DNA of 64,000 nt from Prolixibacteraceae bacterium (GTDB taxonomy: Bacteria; Bacteroidota; Bacteroidia; Bacteroidales; Prolixibacteraceae): positions 1-64,000 of the forward strand of contig CANJNY010000001.1 of the NCBI GenBank assembly GCA_947475715.1. The letters are read 5' to 3'. Below are positions 60,583-64,000 of this stretch, piece by piece. The position numbers were made by a program, and so were the translations under genes. How positions within the stretch are numbered: position 1 is the first letter of the stretch; every line of letters begins with the position of its first letter. The notes under the pieces are model-generated. The model saw nothing but the letters and a program-made list of their open reading frames with translations. It did not search any database and was not told where the DNA came from.

Positions 60583-60648
60583 GAGTGACCGGGTGACTGT
60601 TCAAGTCCTGAACAATCACCCCTTCACTATTCAGTCACCCGGTCACTC
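60583..60648. repeat. 17-bp perfect inverted repeat with nested hairpin
   Basis: GAGTGACCGGGTGACTG (60583-60599) and CAGTCACCCGGTCACTC (60632-60648) are exact reverse complements 32 nt apart. The first part of the loop (GTTCA...TGAAC) can form a second hairpin. It occupies nearly the whole gap between two genes, ending 14 bp before the aldo/keto reductase start. No T-run follows. Confidence 0.75.
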
Positions 60649-60662
60649 CAAAAAAGAAAATC

Positions 60663-61709
60663 ATGGAAAAAAGAAAATGTAAAAATACCGATCTGAAACT
60701 TTCTCTCCTTGGAACTGGTTGCTGGACCTTTGGTGGAGGCACCTATTGGGGAAATCAGGATCAGAAAGATGTGAATGAAGTGGTTCATGCCTCCATTGAT
60801 TTAGGGATCAATTATTTTGACACCGCGGAGGCTTACAACGATGGGCGAAGTGAATCTTCACTGGGTGAAGCCATTCGGGAAATCCAGAGAGATAAGGCCC
60901 TGATCGGCTCCAAAGTGAGCCCATCGAATTGTTATAAAGATACATTAATTAAACATTGTGAGAAATCCCTCAAACGGCTTCAAACAGATTATATCGATAT
61001 CTATATGCTTCACTGGCCAATTCACCCTCACGCTATCAGGCATTTTACAAACAGACCCAACATCATCGAAAATCCACCCGAGATGGATGAAACCCTTGAC
61101 GCTTTAAGGATCTTAAAAAAACAAGGGAAAATCCGCTATTTTGGAGTGAGCAATTTCAGCAGTAATCGTCTGAAAAATCTTCCGGAAGAGGAGATTACTG
61201 TGAATGAGCTTCCATACAACCTCCTTTGCCGCGCTATCGAATATGAGACCCTCCCGTATTGCAAGGAGAAAGGGATTGGGGTAATCAGCTACATGGCGCT
61301 GCTTCAGGGAATTTTATCCGGCAAGTATACTTCAATTGAAGAGATCCCACTAATGCAGCGACGGACCCGTCACTTCGACAGCGCAAAAAACAGCGAATCC
61401 AGACATGATGAAGCCGGAGCGGAGAAAGAATTCCTCCTTGCCCTCGAAGGAATCAGAGCCATTTGCAAAAGTTCAGGTCTGTCAATGGCGGAGGTGGCCA
61501 TTCAATGGATTATTCAGAATCCGGCGATTACCTGCACCCTGGCAGGGGCCAGAAATATTGCCCAGCTGGAGGCCAATGTAAAAGCAGTTAGTGTAAAATT
61601 GAGTGCGGATATCCTGGCTGAACTGGACATTGCAACACAACGGCTGATGAATAAACTTGGTAATCACTTTGATTATTATGAGAGTGTGGAAAATGACCGT
61701 ACCCTTTAA
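60663..61709 (+). CDS. Aldo/keto reductase, cytoplasmic
   Basis: The 348-residue protein is a complete AKR barrel with the catalytic tetrad Asp53 and Tyr58 (NYFDTAEAYNDG), Lys84 (IGSKVS) and His117 (YMLHWPI). RYFGVSNFS and the C-terminal VAIQWIIQNPAITCTLAGARN complete the family pattern; the latter supports NADP(H) binding. No signal is present, so it acts inside the cell. It likely reduces a keto-sugar or aldehyde produced from the imported products, or oxidises a sugar. It is 90 bp from the Gfo/Idh/MocA gene, separated by a large inverted repeat. Confidence 0.92.
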   Translation: MEKRKCKNTDLKLSLLGTGCWTFGGGTYWGNQDQKDVNEVVHASIDLGINYFDTAEAYNDGRSESSLGEAIREIQRDKALIGSKVSPSNCYKDTLIKHCEKSLKRLQTDYIDIYMLHWPIHPHAIRHFTNRPNIIENPPEMDETLDALRILKKQGKIRYFGVSNFSSNRLKNLPEEEITVNELPYNLLCRAIEYETLPYCKEKGIGVISYMALLQGILSGKYTSIEEIPLMQRRTRHFDSAKNSESRHDEAGAEKEFLLALEGIRAICKSSGLSMAEVAIQWIIQNPAITCTLAGARNIAQLEANVKAVSVKLSADILAELDIATQRLMNKLGNHFDYYESVENDRTL

Positions 61710-61927
61710 ACGAAAATATACTTAACAAGATCTGACTATTGAATACAAGAAACGTCAATCTAAAATAAGAATGGAAAAGTTGCTTAAAAAATAATCGAAT
61801 ATTTAAACGATTATAAATCGGGTTAATAACTTTCATAACGAAAAAGGGCACCATTGGAAAAGATCCAAAATTTAAACCAGTCAGATGACAGAAATAGATT
61901 TAATTAAATATTCTATAGGGTTCTAAA

Positions 61928-63820
61928 ATGTTTAACAACCTAAATTTTCATAAGTCAGTAACGATCCTGATGTTGCTTATTTCCTCTATACTGCAGGCTC
62001 AGGAGATACTGAAAATCAGTTCTCCTGATGGAAAAACAGAGAGTGAAATCACTTTAGCGGGAGGGAAATTATCTTGGAAAATGAATTACAATACTAAACC
62101 GGCAATTCTTTCCTCTGCTCTTGGTATAGGCAGATTTTCAGATGGGCTGCGTTTGAAAGAAGTAAAAGAGAGTAAGCATGACACCGTTTGGCATCCGGTG
62201 TGGGGTGAGAAAAGTAGTATACGGGATAATTACAATCAACTAAATATCCGTTTGGTTAAAAACACCGGAGATTGTCTGTATTGTTTTGATCGGGAGATCG
62301 ACCTTGAAGTGCGGGCATATAATGAAGGGGTAGCTTTTCGATACAATCTTTTGGAAATCTTAAAACAGGGAGCTGATCAGTCAGACCGGATAGATAAGGA
62401 GATGACAGAATTTACGTTACCTGAGAATACGAAAGCCTGGTTTACAGAGTGTGCACAATGCCTGTATCAATTACTTCCTCTGTCGAATTGGCCGGATGAA
62501 TGTGAGCGACCATTGACCTTAGAGCTGCCAAATGGACTTTATGTTTGTTTATCAGAAGCCGAATTGGTTGACTTTGCAAAGACCAAATTCGTTATCAGTG
62601 ATAAAAAACAAAATACCATAGCTTGTGCGTTGTATGGGTCGGTAGAGAATGTAATTTCGTTTTCGAGTCCATGGCGGATCGTAATGGCCGCAGAGCAACC
62701 CGGGCAATTATTGGAAAATAATTTCATGATTTTAAATCTTAATAAGCCATGTGCAATTCAAGATGTTTCGTGGATTAAACCCGGTAAAATAATGTGGGAT
62801 CTGTCAAATTCAACCACTGGCAGCAAAGCTGCAGTTGATTACGCAGTTAAAAGGAATATGCAATATGTTCATATCGATGCGGGATGGTACGGATTTGAAG
62901 GAGGAGACAAAAGTGATGCGACAAAAGTAGCTGCTGATCCAATTGGCTACGCTACGAAAGGAAGTTTAGACATAGAAGAAGTGGTTAAGTATGGCAGGGA
63001 GCGTGGAATAGGTGTTTGGCTTTACGTTAATCAAAAACATTTAGCCAGACAGTTAGATGATATCTTACCCGTATTTAAGAAATGGGGAATAAAAGGGATC
63101 AAATTCGGGTTTGTAGAGGTGGGTTCTCAATATTGGACAACATGGCTGCATGAGGCAGTTCGGAAATGTGCAAAATATGAGATTTTAGTAGAAATTCACG
63201 ATGAGTATAGACCTACGGGGTATAACAGAACATACCCTAACTTATTATCAGTGGAAGGAATATTGAGTGAGATGACACCAGATGCCACCCATGATACCCG
63301 TTTGCCTTTTACTCGTTTTATTGCCGGAGCTGCTGATTTTACATTAGCCTATTATACTACAACCGTCACAACTTATGGGCATCGTTTATCCTTGCCAATT
63401 GTGTTTTTCAATCCTATTCCACCTTTGTATTGCTATGATGGACCTGATAAATACCAGGGAGAACCTGAAATAGAGTTATGGGATAAAATGCCAACAACAT
63501 GGGACGATACAAAAATATTGCAGGGGGATATCGGTAAATTCATAACGGTGGCACGGCGCTCAGGGAGTGACTGGTTTGTTGGCGCTATAACGAACAGTGA
63601 AAGCCGGACACTAAAAATCCCGTTATCGTTTTTGGAAAATAATGCCTCCTACACGGCAACTATCTATTCTGATGGCGGTTCAGAGATAAAAACAAGAACG
63701 CATGTAAAAGTTGAAAACAAGCGTGTTAAATCTAATCAAACACTTTCGATTGATCTGCAGCAGAGCGGCGGCGTAGCCTTAAAAATAGTAAAAGAATCAC
63801 GGCTGTCCGATAAAAAATAA
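61928..63820 (+). CDS. Glycoside hydrolase family 97 protein
   Basis: The 630-residue protein has a signal peptide (residues 1-24, ILQAQ) and the GH97 layout. The N-terminal supersandwich has VRAYNEGVAFRY and the barrel CFSSPWRIVMAAEQPGQLLEN-like, KIMWDL and YVHIDAGWYG sequences. RPTGYNRTYPNLLSVEG and MPTTWDDTKILQGDIGKFITVARRSGSDWFVGAITN close the catalytic and C-terminal parts. Members are alpha-glucosidases (inverting) or alpha-galactosidases (retaining). Where retaining members have Asp in a KVDF strand, this one has KFGF (Gly394). It is therefore probably of the inverting type or has changed catalysis. A duplicate isochorismatase-ThuA gene follows it. Confidence 0.88.
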   Translation: MFNNLNFHKSVTILMLLISSILQAQEILKISSPDGKTESEITLAGGKLSWKMNYNTKPAILSSALGIGRFSDGLRLKEVKESKHDTVWHPVWGEKSSIRDNYNQLNIRLVKNTGDCLYCFDREIDLEVRAYNEGVAFRYNLLEILKQGADQSDRIDKEMTEFTLPENTKAWFTECAQCLYQLLPLSNWPDECERPLTLELPNGLYVCLSEAELVDFAKTKFVISDKKQNTIACALYGSVENVISFSSPWRIVMAAEQPGQLLENNFMILNLNKPCAIQDVSWIKPGKIMWDLSNSTTGSKAAVDYAVKRNMQYVHIDAGWYGFEGGDKSDATKVAADPIGYATKGSLDIEEVVKYGRERGIGVWLYVNQKHLARQLDDILPVFKKWGIKGIKFGFVEVGSQYWTTWLHEAVRKCAKYEILVEIHDEYRPTGYNRTYPNLLSVEGILSEMTPDATHDTRLPFTRFIAGAADFTLAYYTTTVTTYGHRLSLPIVFFNPIPPLYCYDGPDKYQGEPEIELWDKMPTTWDDTKILQGDIGKFITVARRSGSDWFVGAITNSESRTLKIPLSFLENNASYTATIYSDGGSEIKTRTHVKVENKRVKSNQTLSIDLQQSGGVALKIVKESRLSDKK

Positions 63821-63874
63821 GCCCTATTTATGAAAATAAGTATTGAGAATATAAAACTAACTAAATTAATCGTT

Positions 63875-64000
63875 ATGAGATCAAATTTTTCATCGCTATT
63901 TCTCTTTTTGCTACTGTGTACTGCTGGTTCACTTTCACTAAAGGCTCAAAATAATGGACATAGTTCAAAAATAAAAATATCACTTCAAAAGAGAGTTCTG
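63875..64000 (+). CDS. Exported isochorismatase/ThuA-type protein, second copy, partial
   Basis: The first 42 codons are present before the right edge: a signal peptide (MRSNFSSLFLFLLLCTAGSL, then SLKAQ) and NNGHSSKIKISLQKRVL. The segment KIKISLQKR is almost identical to KIKVSLQKR right after the signal of the protein at 55167, and its distance from the signal is similar. It is therefore very likely a paralogue with the same domains. An in-frame ATG at 63830 would add 15 residues; it is 10 bp behind the GH97 stop and is a real alternative. Everything beyond residue 42 is outside the window. Confidence 0.65.
   Translation, partial: MRSNFSSLFLFLLLCTAGSLSLKAQNNGHSSKIKISLQKRVL

Noticed and set aside
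1-64000. CRISPR array, prophage or insertion sequence
   Set aside because: No regularly spaced repeats, integrase, transposase or phage structural genes were seen in the window.

Overview
The window is chromosomal DNA of a Bacteroidota bacterium, most like a free-living, polysaccharide-degrading Marinilabiliales/Bacteroidales-type organism. Four things point there: a PorZ-like type IX secretion protein with a C-terminal sorting domain, a DUF4249 lipoprotein, many TAnnTTTG (Bacteroidota -7) promoter boxes close to start codons, and a long row of secreted glycoside hydrolases. The genus cannot be named from the sequence.

Bases 1-27,000 are mostly housekeeping. In order: nucleoside kinase (3' part outside the window), rdgB, porZ-like, recO, an aminotransferase-fold protein without its PLP residues, tRNA-Arg(CCT) with a terminator, a small hypothetical gene, alpha/beta hydrolase, alkaline phosphatase, TerC-type membrane protein, a YncE-propeller/phosphoesterase fusion, an AlbA_2 protein, a micro-ORF leader region with a SPOR-domain protein and a long PurF, then DEAD-box helicase, dprA, DUF4249, RRM protein, dnaG, an SDR epimerase and a large lipoprotein with a papain-like Cys-His-Asp pattern.

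Bases 27,100-64,000 form a carbohydrate-catabolic island. A membrane-anchored AraC regulator on the minus strand faces a plus-strand series of about 20 mostly exported proteins. This series includes two GH172 (DUF2961) proteins, two GH29 fucosidases, a DUF6786 protein, GH78 rhamnosidase, GH20 hexosaminidase, three GH32/GH43-like five-blade propellers (two with non-standard GH32 motifs), several six-hairpin-barrel proteins of no recognised family, a TIM-barrel lipoprotein, GH97, a Tat-exported Gfo/Idh/MocA oxidoreductase, an aldo/keto reductase, and an isochorismatase-ThuA fusion with a second copy starting at the right edge. No SusC/SusD pair, sulfatase or sugar transporter is in the window. 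The gene content suggests stepwise removal of fucose, rhamnose, HexNAc and furanose (fructofuranose or arabinofuranose) residues from a complex glycan, followed by oxidation/reduction of released sugars. The substrate is inference.

The island is broken up by a HigBA toxin-antitoxin pair, a solitary DUF4143 ATPase, a GntR/FadR-type regulator with a near-perfect palindromic operator at its own start, and a family of short intergenic repeats ending in TGTTTTGGTGGCA upstream of four genes. Several other intergenic regions hold long perfect stem-loops. The first gene of the island is a truncated remnant behind two 14-bp direct repeats spaced 21 bp, which look like an AraC-type operator.

The most unusual observations are the pseudo-aminotransferase, the GH32-like proteins with a displaced acid/base motif paired with GH172 genes, the intergenic repeat family, and the promoter-proximal micro-ORFs before the SPOR gene.
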